64,000 nt of DNA from DASSNU01 sp035701265 (GCA_035701265.1 DASSNU010000020.1:248001-312000), one strand, 5' to 3'. Positions 25,388 to 34,925 are shown, counted from the stretch's first letter. The notes: generated from the letters alone by a model not told the origin. A program made the numbers and translations.

Positions 25388-26859
25388 TGCCGGATCGCCT
25401 GCCACAGCCGTTCAGCCTGGGATCTGCGGCTGAAGCGGACATCGCGTGCGATCGGCTCGGGACGGATGCCGTCGCGGAATTGGCGGACACGGTGCGCGAT
25501 CGCGCTCGCGATGGCGTCCACATCGTCCGGATCCACCACGTCCGCGTCGGAGCCGCGCAGGAGCATCTCGGTGGCACTGCCACGCGCCGCCAGAATCAGC
25601 AGCCACGCGGGGAACCGCATGTACTCGAAGACCTTCGAGGGGATCGCCGTCACGCTGTCCTGCTTGAGGCTCACGAGCATCGTCCCACCCGCCATGAGCT
25701 CCATCACCTCGTGACGGGGACGCGGCGCGCCGGTGCGCACGAACGGCGCGATCCCTTCCTCTTCCGCAATCCGCTGGACTGGCACTCCGCCGTACCGGTC
25801 GACGTTGCCCACCAGCTCGAAGCCGATGTCGGGCGGCGTGAGCGACAGGGCGCGAATCACTCGCTCGAGTGCGCGAAAGACGAGGCGCGGGTCGCGATCG
25901 ATGTAGATGGACCCCGCATACACCAGACGGAACTGGCGCTCGGCGCGCGCGGCGGGAATCGGCTCGTCGTCGTCGTAGCCGTTCGTGATGGTGATGACAC
26001 GCGCGGCGAGCGCCGGGTATCGCTCGCGCAGCGCAGCGGCGGCAGCATCGGTGTTGGCGACGATGAGCGACGCCGCGCGGAAGACGCGGCGCTCGTGTCG
26101 AGCGGCGAGCGACCAGCAGAGTGGGCTGGCCAGATACTCGGGCAGCCGCTCCACCAGGCTCCACGGATCGCGCAGGTCCACCACGAGCGGCAGCCCGGTG
26201 CGCCGGGCCACGCGGCGACCTCCTTCGTGGACCATGTGCGGCGGCCCGCACGTGACGATCGCGTCGTATCGCGCGCCGGAGCGCACCAGGCGCAACGCGA
26301 GCGCGGCAGCGGCGCGCGCCCACGCGCCGTCGCGAGCGAACGCCACCCACGCCTGAAGCGCGCGCGCGGCTGCTCGCCGGTCGCGCCTGCTTGCCCGCGC
26401 CTCGGCCCGCGACAGCGAGCTGACGCGCGGCGTGGCGGGCGGAGCGCTCGGGATGCGAGAGTCGCCGCTGCGGTTCGTGATCGCTGTGGAATGGTCGAGC
26501 GACGGATCACCGCCTCCGCCGCCGCGGAGCGGGCGCCGCACCGCCAGCCGACGCAGCGTGCGCGTCGCCTGCCACAGCGCGTGCTCCACGCGTTCCGCAA
26601 TCGCACGCACGCGGCGGACGCCGAACACGCGAGTGCCCGGCGGCAGCGCCTCGAGCTGCCGCCGATCCTGCGACGCGAGCTCATCCGGGTGCAACGCGAT
26701 CACATCCACCGCGCACCCGAGCTCGGCCAGATGCGTGGCGAGCTTCTGCCATCGCAGCGCACCCACGGCCGGATCGGGTGGAAAGTGGAACGAGAGGAGC
26801 AGCAGACGGCACGGCGTCCGCCGCTCGGGCGCCGCATAGTGCGGTTGCGGTGCGCTCAC
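25309..26859 (-). CDS. GT4-type glycosyltransferase
   Basis: A 516-residue protein from the GTG at 26859, which has a GGGGG stretch eight bases upstream; an in-frame start at 26895 is less likely. LLLLSFHFPPDPAVGALRWQKLATHL is the usual opening of this GT-B group. An insertion of about 70 basic, variable residues follows (about 90-165). The donor domain has LVYAGSIYIDRDP, VPVQRIAEEEGIAPFV and SLKQDSVTAIPSKVFEYMRFPAWLL. It is a single gene opposite to both neighbours, and its last 26 codons are antisense to the end of the other GT4 gene. Confidence 0.82.
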   Translation of the reverse strand: MSAPQPHYAAPERRTPCRLLLLSFHFPPDPAVGALRWQKLATHLAELGCAVDVIALHPDELASQDRRQLEALPPGTRVFGVRRVRAIAERVEHALWQATRTLRRLAVRRPLRGGGGGDPSLDHSTAITNRSGDSRIPSAPPATPRVSSLSRAEARASRRDRRAAARALQAWVAFARDGAWARAAAALALRLVRSGARYDAIVTCGPPHMVHEGGRRVARRTGLPLVVDLRDPWSLVERLPEYLASPLCWSLAARHERRVFRAASLIVANTDAAAAALRERYPALAARVITITNGYDDDEPIPAARAERQFRLVYAGSIYIDRDPRLVFRALERVIRALSLTPPDIGFELVGNVDRYGGVPVQRIAEEEGIAPFVRTGAPRPRHEVMELMAGGTMLVSLKQDSVTAIPSKVFEYMRFPAWLLILAARGSATEMLLRGSDADVVDPDDVDAIASAIAHRVRQFRDGIRPEPIARDVRFSRRSQAERLWQAIRHYCGVTEAHSTTPDVPPRASAHATSR

Positions 26860-27113
26860 GGGACCCCCACGTACGCCGGCGTGCCCGTGCTCCACCTCGG
26901 TACCGGCTTCACGACGTCGGGTGCGGACATGGCGATACGGGGAATGGCGATGCGGCCGTGGAGTGACATGATCCGTGATACGTCCGAGCGCGAGACGCGA
27001 CGATCTCCGGGTGCCGTCAAAATAGCGGCGCGAGCGTGCCCCGGCGCAAGCGCGTCGGGCACCGCGCGGCGCCGGTGCGTGTCGTACGTGGCGTTCGAGT
27101 GAGCGTGCACGGC

Positions 27114-28313
27114 ATGCCGCATTCGATCCTCGTCACTGATGGAGAGCAGCGACCCGCGCTGGCGGTCGTGCGCTCGCTGGGGCGCGCCGGACATCGCGTG
27201 ACCGTCTGCGCGAGTCGGCCGCACGGGCTCGCGGCGACGTCGCGCTTCTGCCGCGCCGCACACGTAGTCCCCGACCCGCTCCAGGCGCCAGAGCAGTTTC
27301 GCCGGAGCGTCGAAGCGCTGGTGCGCGAGCGAGAAATCGCCTGCGTCCTCCCCGTCACGGAGGCGTCGCTCCTGGCGCTGTTGCCCGAGGCCGGAGGCAC
27401 GCTCGCCGGGGCGGTGGTCCCGTTCCCGGATGCCGCACACTTCCGTGATATCTCGAACAAGCGCCTGGTGCTCGACGCGGCGCGCGCGCTGGGGATCGCG
27501 GTCCCTGCGCAGGTGGCCGTGTCGCACCCCGCAGAGCTCGCCGCGCTCGACCTCGATGCGCTGGGCACCCCGGTCGTCGTGAAACCCTCGCGATCCGTGG
27601 TGGATGGTCGCGACGGCGGACTGAAGATGAGCGTAAGCTACGCGGCGGACCGCCGAGCGTTGGAGGCACTGCTCGGGTCGCTCGACGCACGCGCGTTCCC
27701 CGTGCTGCTGCAGCAGCAGATCCGCGGGCCCGGCGTGGGCGTCTTTCTCCTGCGATGGCACGGCCAGTTGCTCGCGCGCTTCGCGCACCGTCGTCTTCGG
27801 GAAAAGCCACCGTCGGGCGGGGTGAGCGTCTACAGCGAAAGCGTCCGCATGGACGACGCGATGCTCGAGCAAGCCGCTGCGCTCCTGGAGCGCTTCGCAT
27901 GGAACGGCGTGGCGATGGTCGAGTTCAAGCGCGACAGCGCCACGGGCGTGCCGTATCTCATGGAAATCAACGGCCGCTTCTGGGGCTCGCTCCAACTGGC
28001 GATCGACGCGGGCGTGGACTTTCCCGCGCTGCTCGTCGCGGCAGCGTGCGGCGAGCACCCGGCGCCTGTGCTCGACTACCGTATCGGCACGCGCCTCCGC
28101 TGGTGGTGGGGGGACGTGGACCACCTGCTCTTGCGCCTCCGTCATCCGCCCGCGCGCTGGCAGTTGCGCGGTGCCGACGGCGCGCGCTGGCGCGCGGTGC
28201 GTGATTTTCTCGCGGCCGGCATGCCGGGAGGGCACTCGCGCAACGAGGTGTTCCGGTGGAGCGATCCTCGCCCCGCGCTGCGTGAAACGCTCGACTGGTT
28301 CCGGAGACGGTGA
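27114..28313 (+). CDS. ATP-grasp domain protein
   Basis: A 399-residue ATP-grasp enzyme. SILVTDGEQRPALAVVRSLGRAGH forms the N-terminal Rossmann-like domain. LGTPVVVKPSRSV marks the ATP lid strand, and MVEFKRDSATGVPYLMEINGRFWGSL carries the metal-binding Glu/Asn pair. Enzymes of this group form a carboxylate-amine or similar bond with acyl-phosphate chemistry. Relatives in EPS loci may attach amino acids to sugars, but no substrate is known. ATG 27114 is chosen; GTG 27102 and 27108 are alternatives. The stop overlaps the PHP gene. Confidence 0.8.
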   Translation: MPHSILVTDGEQRPALAVVRSLGRAGHRVTVCASRPHGLAATSRFCRAAHVVPDPLQAPEQFRRSVEALVREREIACVLPVTEASLLALLPEAGGTLAGAVVPFPDAAHFRDISNKRLVLDAARALGIAVPAQVAVSHPAELAALDLDALGTPVVVKPSRSVVDGRDGGLKMSVSYAADRRALEALLGSLDARAFPVLLQQQIRGPGVGVFLLRWHGQLLARFAHRRLREKPPSGGVSVYSESVRMDDAMLEQAAALLERFAWNGVAMVEFKRDSATGVPYLMEINGRFWGSLQLAIDAGVDFPALLVAAACGEHPAPVLDYRIGTRLRWWWGDVDHLLLRLRHPPARWQLRGADGARWRAVRDFLAAGMPGGHSRNEVFRWSDPRPALRETLDWFRRR

Positions 28314-29077
28314 TGACGATGACACGCACCGGCGTCCTGCACGTCCACAGCAACTACTCGCACGACGGACGTGACACGCTCGAGGAGTTGCGCGACGCCG
28401 CGCTCCGGCGCGGCATCCAGTTCGTGGCGCTCACCGACCACGCGGAAGATCTGGACGCCTCGCGTTTCGAGGAGTTCCGCCGCGAGTGCGCGGCGCTCTC
28501 CGGCGAGCGCGTCGCGCTCATCCCCGGTTTGGAATTTCGATTCGCCGGCTACACCGGCTTGCATCTCCTGGCGCTCGGCCTGCGCCAGTGGATCGCACCT
28601 GCCTCCCCGGCGGCGTTCATCGCCGGCGCGCGCGAGGCGGCCCAGTTCACGATCGTGGCGCACCCGGTGCTGGCCGGTTACCGCATCCCGCCGGAGGTAC
28701 TCGACGGGATCGATGCCATCGAAGTCTGGAACGCCGCCTACAACACGCGCTATCTCCCCGACCCGCGCGCCGTGCGCATCCTGCACGCGTTGCGCGAGCG
28801 GCGCCCCGAGGTGGTCGGGACCGTCGGCCTCGATCAGCACGACAGCCGGAACGATCGGGAGACACGCGTCATGGTCGCCACCGACAGCGCGGACGTCCTG
28901 GCCGAGCTCAAGGCGGGACGATTCACCAATCGCGGGCGGACGATGCGCTTCGACGCCACCGTGTCGTTCGGTCCGGCGCGCATGGCGGCGCTCACCGCCG
29001 CGCGATGGGCGCTCGATGTCGTCGAGCGCCGTCAGGATCGGCTCGTCCACGCGTGGCGCGCGCGGAGCAAACGATAG
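28313..29077 (+). CDS. PHP-domain metallohydrolase
   Basis: About 254 residues. GVLHVHSNYSHDG near the N-terminus is PHP motif I (HxH). ALTDHAEDLD is motif II, LIPGLEFRF supplies the Glu ligand, and IVAHPVL and VGTVGLDQHD the later metal ligands. PHP proteins bind two or three metal ions and hydrolyse phosphoesters; examples are bacterial tyrosine phosphatases (CpsB/YwqE), histidinol phosphatase and nucleases. In a locus with a tyrosine autokinase, a CpsB-like phosphatase role for Wzc is possible, but the sequence is closer to general PHP proteins. It overlaps the ATP-grasp stop (GTGATG), so the pair is probably co-translated. Confidence 0.8.
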   Translation: MTMTRTGVLHVHSNYSHDGRDTLEELRDAALRRGIQFVALTDHAEDLDASRFEEFRRECAALSGERVALIPGLEFRFAGYTGLHLLALGLRQWIAPASPAAFIAGAREAAQFTIVAHPVLAGYRIPPEVLDGIDAIEVWNAAYNTRYLPDPRAVRILHALRERRPEVVGTVGLDQHDSRNDRETRVMVATDSADVLAELKAGRFTNRGRTMRFDATVSFGPARMAALTAARWALDVVERRQDRLVHAWRARSKR

Positions 29078-29177
29078 CGTCCACCGTCCGGCCGCCGGAC
29101 GCCATCCAGGAACGCCTCGCGCGCCGTAGAGCACCCGATCGGGCCGCACGGGCCGGGGGCGACCGTGGGGATGCCTC

Positions 29178-30203
29178 TCAGTCGCCCTCGCGATCCGCGG
29201 GACGCAACCGGTAGCCCGGGCGCCGCGAGGCGTTGAAGTGCACGACGATCTCGCCGATGAGCCCGAGCGCGATCGCCTGCATTCCGAGTGTGAGGAAGAG
29301 CACGCCGAGCAGGAGGAGTGGGCGCTGGCTGATGGGGCTCCCGGTCACCCGCTCGAAAAAGAGCAGGACCAGGAGCAACGCTCCCACACCGGACAGTGAT
29401 GCGCCCACCAGGCCGAAGAACCGGAGCGGCTTGTCGGTGAAGCGGAGCAGGAAGAACAAGCCGAGCACGTCCATCAGCCGCCGGACGTACACGCCGGGAC
29501 CGTACACGCGCGCCCGCCGATTGAGCGGATGCTGCGTGCTGGCGAGCTCCTCGACGCGATATCCGTTGTACAGTGCCAGCAACGGGAGGAAGCGCGCGAA
29601 GTCGCCGTATAGCGGGATCTCCTCCAGGAACTCCCGTCGCATCACCCGCACTCCACAGGCGGCGTCGTGCATGCGCTTTCCGCCGAGCTGACCGATCATC
29701 ACGTGCAGTGCCCGGTTCTGTAGCCGATTGATCAGCGAGTCGTGACGGCGCGGCCAGCGATGCGCCACGACCAGATCCGCACCCGCCTGCAGCCGGGCCA
29801 CCAGCGTGGGAATCGCCGCGGCATCGACTTGATGATACGCGGGGAGCGTGAGGATCATGCGCCCCCGGCTCTCACTCTGCCCCACGCGAAGCAGCGTCGT
29901 CTCCCCCACGGCCGTGGGCGTCTGGATCACCCGCACGGTCGGGTCGCTCGCCGCCAGCGCGCGCACCGGCGCGAGCACGTGGTCGAAGTACGGATGCGAG
30001 ACGAAGAGAAACTCCACGCGATAGCCGGCGGCGCGGAGCGGCGCGGCGTACTCCTCGTACAGCGGCAGGAGCGGCTCGGGGCGCTCGATGACGGGAACGA
30101 TGACCGACAGGTCGACGTCGTTCCCCGTAGCGAGCGTGGCCGAGGTGTCCGTGGTGCGGACGGCCGTTCCGGCGATCAGATCACTTTCCATCGTGTGCGA
30201 CAT
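29178..30203 (-). CDS. GT2-like protein with degenerate active site
   Basis: A 341-residue protein with the frame of a DPM1/GtrB-type GT2: LSVIVPVIERPEPLLPLYEEY at the start, a long acceptor region with HDAACGVRVMRREFLEEIPLYGD, and two C-terminal helices (about 265-290 and 300-325). The catalytic motifs are changed. The DDGSxD loop is FVSHPYFD (67-74) and the DxD region is LPAYHQVD (120-127), so the metal-binding acidic residues are lost. I infer a non-catalytic partner or a redesigned active site. The gene starts four bases after the stop of the intact GT2 at 30208, so the two may work as a pair. Confidence 0.75.
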   Translation of the reverse strand: MSHTMESDLIAGTAVRTTDTSATLATGNDVDLSVIVPVIERPEPLLPLYEEYAAPLRAAGYRVEFLFVSHPYFDHVLAPVRALAASDPTVRVIQTPTAVGETTLLRVGQSESRGRMILTLPAYHQVDAAAIPTLVARLQAGADLVVAHRWPRRHDSLINRLQNRALHVMIGQLGGKRMHDAACGVRVMRREFLEEIPLYGDFARFLPLLALYNGYRVEELASTQHPLNRRARVYGPGVYVRRLMDVLGLFFLLRFTDKPLRFFGLVGASLSGVGALLLVLLFFERVTGSPISQRPLLLLGVLFLTLGMQAIALGLIGEIVVHFNASRRPGYRLRPADREGD

Positions 30204-30207
30204 GGAC

Positions 30208-31158
30208 TCACGCCCGCGCCAGCCTGGCGCCCCGATCCTCGTTCGACTTTCGCAAGATAACCTCGCCGACGAGACCCAACATCACGAGGTACGCGGCGAG
30301 CAACAACCACAGGAGCGCCGCTGCCGGAAGGACGTACGTCCCCGCGACGGCCACACCGTATCGGTACAACGCCGTCGCCCAGTACGCGCCCACGCCGGCA
30401 GCCACCAGCATTGCGCCGAGCGCCGCCGTCCCGAACAGCGCCAGCGGACGGTCGCGGAACGAGCTGATCATCTTGATCGTGATGAGATCCGCCAGGAGCT
30501 TTGCGATTCTCGACAGTCCGTACTTGCTCGTGCCGAACCGGCGCGGGTGATGCCGCACCGGAATCTCCGTGATGCGCGAGCGCGCGGTGGCCGCCGCCAG
30601 CGCCGGGAGGAAGCGGTGCATGTCCGAGTAGAGGCGCATCTCCTGCAACAGCCACCGGCGATACGCCTTGAGCGAGCAGCCGTTGTCGCGGATACGCACG
30701 CCGGTGAGCCAGGCGATGATGCGGTTGGCGACCCACGACGGGACCTTGCGTGTAAGCACACGGTCCTGACGGCGCACGCGGTAGCCTGCCACCAGGTCGT
30801 ACCCCTGATCCAGCTCGGCCACGAGCCGCGGGATGTCCCGCGGATCGTTCTGCAGGTCGCCGTCCATGCTCACGACCACGCTGCCGCGCGCCGCATCGAA
30901 CCCCGCCTGCATGGCCTGCGTCTGGCCGTAGTTTCGCGCAAGCTGGACGAGCCGGATTCGGGCGTCGCCGCGAGCCGCCTCGCGCACCGCGTCGACCGTG
31001 GCGTCGGTGCTCCCATCGTCCACCAGCACCAGCTCCCACGGCGAGCCCCAGTCCGTGAGCGCGTCGCGGACTGCCGTCACCAGCGGGCGCACGTTCTCCA
31101 CCTCGTTGTAGAGCGGCACCACGACCGACAGGCCAACGGTTGGGGGAGAAGAGGTCAC
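30208..31158 (-). CDS. GT2 polyprenyl-phosphate glycosyltransferase (DPM1/GtrB type)
   Basis: A 316-residue enzyme from the GTG at 31158; the open frame continues upstream but with no family resemblance. LSVVVPLYNEVENV, LVDDGSTDAT and VVVSMDGDLQNDP give the intact nucleotide and DxD motifs. IRDNGCSLKAYRRWLL and FGTSKYGLSRIAKLL are the usual later segments. Two C-terminal helices anchor it. It makes a polyprenyl-phosphate sugar. Four bases separate it from the degenerate GT2 downstream. Confidence 0.87.
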   Translation of the reverse strand: MTSSPPTVGLSVVVPLYNEVENVRPLVTAVRDALTDWGSPWELVLVDDGSTDATVDAVREAARGDARIRLVQLARNYGQTQAMQAGFDAARGSVVVSMDGDLQNDPRDIPRLVAELDQGYDLVAGYRVRRQDRVLTRKVPSWVANRIIAWLTGVRIRDNGCSLKAYRRWLLQEMRLYSDMHRFLPALAAATARSRITEIPVRHHPRRFGTSKYGLSRIAKLLADLITIKMISSFRDRPLALFGTAALGAMLVAAGVGAYWATALYRYGVAVAGTYVLPAAALLWLLLAAYLVMLGLVGEVILRKSNEDRGARLARA

Positions 31159-31642
31159 GCGGTATCGATGGCGCAGATGGATGTCATGATGGGACCGGAT
31201 ACGGTGAGCATGCTCCCGCGCTCCAGCTCCCTGTGGCTCGTTCGCAATCTCTGACCGGGCCGGTCGCACGGACCCGAGCGCGCCTGGCAAGGGCACGCAA
31301 GTACAGAATCCATGCCAACTACCGGTCGCCGTAACCGCTCCGGATGGTGCGCAGAATGCCGACCGGGTCCGGTGCTATGATGTACGGAGGCAACAGGTGT
31401 GCGCGCGGTGCGGCACGGTGCCGCCGGGAGCCTGTGAGCGCGTGCGAGACGGGGAAAGGGGAAGCGCTCCGTTGCGCTATCCTCGCTCCGCGTGCGTAAT
31501 TATACAACCCTTGGCCCCCCGCAGATCGGCGCGGTCCGAGCTTCCGCCCACCCCGCGTGGGCGCCGGTTCTGGCGGGGTACGTCACGACCTCCCTGGCCA
31601 CCGGCTGGCGTCGATTCGTGGCGATTCCCGTGCGTCCATGCG
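31159..31642 (+). other. Divergent intergenic region between GT2 and GT4 genes
   Basis: About 480 bases without a convincing gene. It holds promoters for the leftward GT2 pair and the rightward GT4-GT2 pair. TTGCGC at 31473-31478 with TAATTATA about 19 bases later (around 31498-31505) is a possible plus-strand promoter; spacing is longer than ideal. TATGAT at 31376-31381 is another isolated -10-like box. Confidence 0.4.
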
Positions 31643-32818
31643 ATGCCATCCCCTCGTCCTTCACCGTCCAACTCCAGCGACGCCATTCCCGGTCGCCTAT
31701 CGGTGCTGCACGCCGTCGCTCCCGCCAGGGTGGGTGGGTTGGAGTCGGTGGTGCGCAGTCTGGTGGCGGGACTTCGAGGGCGCGGCCACGATGCCCGCGT
31801 AGCGGCGATCATCGCTCCGGAAGACGATAGGCACCCCTGGTGCGAGGAGCTTCGCGCCAACGGCGTGCCTGTGGACGAGGTCAGAGTGCGCTCTCGAGCC
31901 TATCTGGCGGAGCGCTCGCGCGTCCGGTCGCTGTGCGTCGAGCGCCACGCGCGGATCCTGCACTCACATGGCTACAGAGCCGACGTGGTCGATTCCGGTG
32001 TGGCGCGCGCCATTGGTGTGGCGCGAGTGACCACGGTGCATGGCCGCACAGGCGGGGGGTGGCGAAACCGCCTCTACGAGCGGCTGCAGGGTCGCGCGTT
32101 CCGTTCCATGGATGCCGTCGTGGCGGTGTCCCGTCCCCTGGAGCGCGAGTTGCGCATGGAGGGGGTGCCCGGAGAACGGCTGCACCTGCTTCCCAATGCG
32201 TTCTCGCCGGCAGCACCCATCCTGGACCGCATGGAGGCGCGTGATGTTCTGCGGCTCAGCAGTTCCGACGCTGAGATGCGGATCGGGTGGGTCGGCCGCC
32301 TGAGTGCGGAAAAAGGTCTGGACGTCCTGCTCGATGCCCTGACATTGCTGCCTCTCGGGTCAGTACAGCTCTCGGTGATCGGAACCGGGAGCGACGAGCC
32401 CTCACTACGCCAGCGAGCCGCGGAGCTCGGGCTCGCGCCGCACATCTCGTGGCATGGAAACGTCTTCCAGGCGGGGAGCCTGTTCCGCGCGTTCGATCTG
32501 TTCGTCCTCAGCTCGCGGACCGAGGGGACGCCGATCGTGCTCCTGGAGGCGATGGCCGCAGGGGTACCGATCGTCGCCACCACGGTGGGCGGGGTGCCGG
32601 ATGTGGTGGGGGAGGAGGAAGCCTTTCTGGTGCCCCCGGTGCAGCCGGCCGCGCTGGCAGCGGCCATCGAGCGCGCGCTGTCGTCGCCGGCGGAGCGCGA
32701 GCGGAGGGTCGCCGCAGCGGCGCGCCGCTTGTCCGAAGCGTTTGGAATGGAGCCCTGGTTGGATGCGTACGAGCGAGTGTACCGCTCCGCGCTGACAGCC
32801 ACGGCGCCGCGGAGCTAA
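31643..32818 (+). CDS. GT4 family glycosyltransferase
   Basis: A 391-residue GT-B enzyme. VLHAVAPARVGGLESVVRSL supplies the N-terminal glycine loop. RIGWVGRLSAEKGLDVLL, LSVIGTGSDEPSLR and LSSRTEGTPIVLLEAMAAGVPIV give a complete GT4 donor site with the E-x7-E pattern. The ATG at 31643 is chosen because everything upstream in frame is Pro/Arg-rich and unrelated. The following GT2 begins ten bases after the stop with AAAGAGG as ribosome binding site. Confidence 0.87.
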   Translation: MPSPRPSPSNSSDAIPGRLSVLHAVAPARVGGLESVVRSLVAGLRGRGHDARVAAIIAPEDDRHPWCEELRANGVPVDEVRVRSRAYLAERSRVRSLCVERHARILHSHGYRADVVDSGVARAIGVARVTTVHGRTGGGWRNRLYERLQGRAFRSMDAVVAVSRPLERELRMEGVPGERLHLLPNAFSPAAPILDRMEARDVLRLSSSDAEMRIGWVGRLSAEKGLDVLLDALTLLPLGSVQLSVIGTGSDEPSLRQRAAELGLAPHISWHGNVFQAGSLFRAFDLFVLSSRTEGTPIVLLEAMAAGVPIVATTVGGVPDVVGEEEAFLVPPVQPAALAAAIERALSSPAERERRVAAAARRLSEAFGMEPWLDAYERVYRSALTATAPRS

Positions 32819-32828
32819 AGAGGTTCAG

Positions 32829-34013
32829 GTGATCTGGTTTGCCGCCATCGTGATCGTTGCGCCCGCTGCGTTCTTCGCGTACGCCTACGTCGGCTATCCC
32901 GTCATCCTTCGGGTGCTGGCCGCCCGTCGTCCTGCGCCGGCTGCGCCGAGCGTACCCACCGACGGCGAGTGGCCGTACATCAGCATCACCGTTCCCGCGT
33001 ACAACGAGGAGCGCTCCATCCGGCGCACGCTGGAGGAGCTACTCCGGGTGGACTACCCAGCGGATCGGCGCCAGATCCTGGTGATCTCCGACGGATCCAC
33101 GGATCGCACCGACGACATCGTTCGCGAATTCCACGCGCGCGGGGTGGAGTTGCTCCGCATTCCGCAGCGCGCGGGGAAGACGGCGGCGGAGAACGCTGCG
33201 GGGCGCACCGTGCGCTACGACCTCATCGTGAACACGGACGCCAGCGTGCGGATTCCCCCCACCTCGCTCAAGCCGCTCGTGCGTGCGTTTGCCGATCCCA
33301 CCGTGGGCGTGGCATCGGGGCGCGATGTGAGCGTGGGAGACGAGGCGCGCGAGGCGAACCGCGCCGAATCGGGGTACGTGGGTTACGAGATGCGCATTCG
33401 CGATCTCGAGACGCGCGTCGGTTCGATCGTCGGCGCAAGCGGGTGCTTCTTCGGTTTCCGCCGCGCGGTGAACGACACCGACTTTCCCGAGGGATTGAGT
33501 CGCGACTTCGCGAGCGCGCTCCTGGCGCGTGAGCGCGGCTACCGTGCCGTGTCGGTGGACGACGCGCTCGTCATCGTGCCGCGCACCACATCGCTCCAGG
33601 CGGAGTACCGGCGGAAGATCCGCACGATGGCGCGCGGCATCCAGACGCTCTGGTACAAGCGGCACCTCATGAACCCGTTCCGCTACGGCGTGTTCGCGTT
33701 CATGCTCGTGAGCCACAAGCTGTGCCGGTGGCTGGTCTACCTCGCCATTCCTCCCGCCGCGCTGGCGATCGCCGTGCTGGCCACGCGCTGGACGCCCGCG
33801 TTGTTCCTTCTCGCCGCAGGGGTGGCTGCGTGGGGGGCCGGGATCGTGGCGCTGCGCTGGCCGGAGGAGCGCCGCATGCCGCGGCTCCTTGCACTCGTGG
33901 GCTTTGCGGCAGTCTCGGCGCTCGCCGGGGTGATGGCCTGGGTGCGGGTCTTCCGCCGCCAGCGCGATGTGAAGTGGGAGCCCACGCGGCGGCCGGGAGC
34001 CGCCGCGGCGTGA
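32829..34013 (+). CDS. GT2 processive-type membrane glycosyltransferase (cellulose/hyaluronan-synthase-like)
   Basis: A 394-residue protein. An N-terminal helix (2-22) is followed by the GT-A domain with ISITVPAYNEERSI, ISDGSTDRTDD and NTDASVRIP, the DxD-type acidic site. A C-terminal set of three or four helices starts near residue 295. RKIRTMARGIQTLW near 260 occupies the place of the (Q/R)xxRW motif of processive synthases but is not a perfect match. The enzyme probably elongates or initiates a glycan at the inner membrane. GTG start with AAAGAGG upstream. It ends 12 bases from the end of the opposing phosphoglycosyltransferase gene. Confidence 0.82.
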   Translation: MIWFAAIVIVAPAAFFAYAYVGYPVILRVLAARRPAPAAPSVPTDGEWPYISITVPAYNEERSIRRTLEELLRVDYPADRRQILVISDGSTDRTDDIVREFHARGVELLRIPQRAGKTAAENAAGRTVRYDLIVNTDASVRIPPTSLKPLVRAFADPTVGVASGRDVSVGDEAREANRAESGYVGYEMRIRDLETRVGSIVGASGCFFGFRRAVNDTDFPEGLSRDFASALLARERGYRAVSVDDALVIVPRTTSLQAEYRRKIRTMARGIQTLWYKRHLMNPFRYGVFAFMLVSHKLCRWLVYLAIPPAALAIAVLATRWTPALFLLAAGVAAWGAGIVALRWPEERRMPRLLALVGFAAVSALAGVMAWVRVFRRQRDVKWEPTRRPGAAAA

Positions 34014-34025
34014 GCGCCGTCGCCG

Positions 34026-34889
34026 CTACCAGCCGCCGCGGCGGAAGAGCATGACCGGCACGGTGCGCAGCATGATCTTGAAGTCCTCAGCCAGACTCTG
34101 CCGGGCAATGTAGTCCAGGTCGTAACGGACCTTGACGCGCACATCGTCGAGCGAGGCGTCGTAGCTGTTGTTCACCTGCGCCCAGCCGGTGATCCCGGGG
34201 CGCGCGCGCTGGCGCAGCGGGTACTCCGAGATGTTCTCGCACAGCCGCGCGAAGATGCTCGGACGCTCCGGCCGCGGGCCGACGATGTTCATGTCGCCGC
34301 GCAGCACGTTGAGCAGCTGTGGCAGCTCGTCCAGCCGATAGGTGCGGAGCACGCGCCCCATGGGCGTCACCCGGGGATCGTCCTTGCACGCCCACACCGG
34401 CCCCGTCCGATCCTCCGCGTCCACGTACATCGACCGGAACTTGTAAATCGTGAACATCCGCCCGCCGTGGTCGTGCTGCCGGCGGTCGTACAGCGCGGTG
34501 ACCGGCTCGCCGCGCCGGTCGAGACCCACGCGCGTCTGCGTGTAGAGCACGGGGCCGCGCGAGGTCAACTTGATCGCCGCCGCGATGAGCAGCATGAGCG
34601 GCGAGAGCACCAGGAGCGCCAGCGACGCGAGCATCACGTTCACCAGCCGGTTCAACACCTCGGCACGCGGACGCGGAACCACGTGGATACCCGCCACCCG
34701 CTGGGGAGCGACGACGTCGGCGTCCCGCACGAGCGCGATCTGCCGGACAGCGTCGCGCCCACCCCCCACGTGCGCCGCGTCGTCGGTGCTGCGCCGCCGC
34801 CGCTCGCGTGCCGGGCGCACGCCCAGCATGCGTGCGTCGCCTACCGTGCTGTCCATCATGTCGTTGAAGCCGCCAACAGGCTCGCTCAT
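34026..34889 (-). CDS. Undecaprenyl-phosphate phosphoglycosyltransferase (bacterial sugar transferase)
   Basis: A 287-residue protein ending in the WcaJ/WbaP/PglC catalytic domain. One membrane segment (about 88-112) precedes GPVLYTQTRVGLDRRGEPV, YKFRSMYVDAE with the catalytic Asp-Glu pair, YRLDELPQLLNVLRGDMN and VGPRPERP. It starts EPS repeat-unit assembly by moving a sugar phosphate from a nucleotide sugar to undecaprenyl phosphate. The first 80 residues are variable; an ATG near 34859 is an alternative start. It lies 36 bases downstream of the Wza-like gene, so export and initiation genes share a transcript. Confidence 0.9.
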   Translation of the reverse strand: MSEPVGGFNDMMDSTVGDARMLGVRPARERRRRSTDDAAHVGGGRDAVRQIALVRDADVVAPQRVAGIHVVPRPRAEVLNRLVNVMLASLALLVLSPLMLLIAAAIKLTSRGPVLYTQTRVGLDRRGEPVTALYDRRQHDHGGRMFTIYKFRSMYVDAEDRTGPVWACKDDPRVTPMGRVLRTYRLDELPQLLNVLRGDMNIVGPRPERPSIFARLCENISEYPLRQRARPGITGWAQVNNSYDASLDDVRVKVRYDLDYIARQSLAEDFKIMLRTVPVMLFRRGGW

Positions 34890-34925
34890 ATCGTCGTTAC
34901 GCCAGGTGAATCTGTGGTCTCGTCG

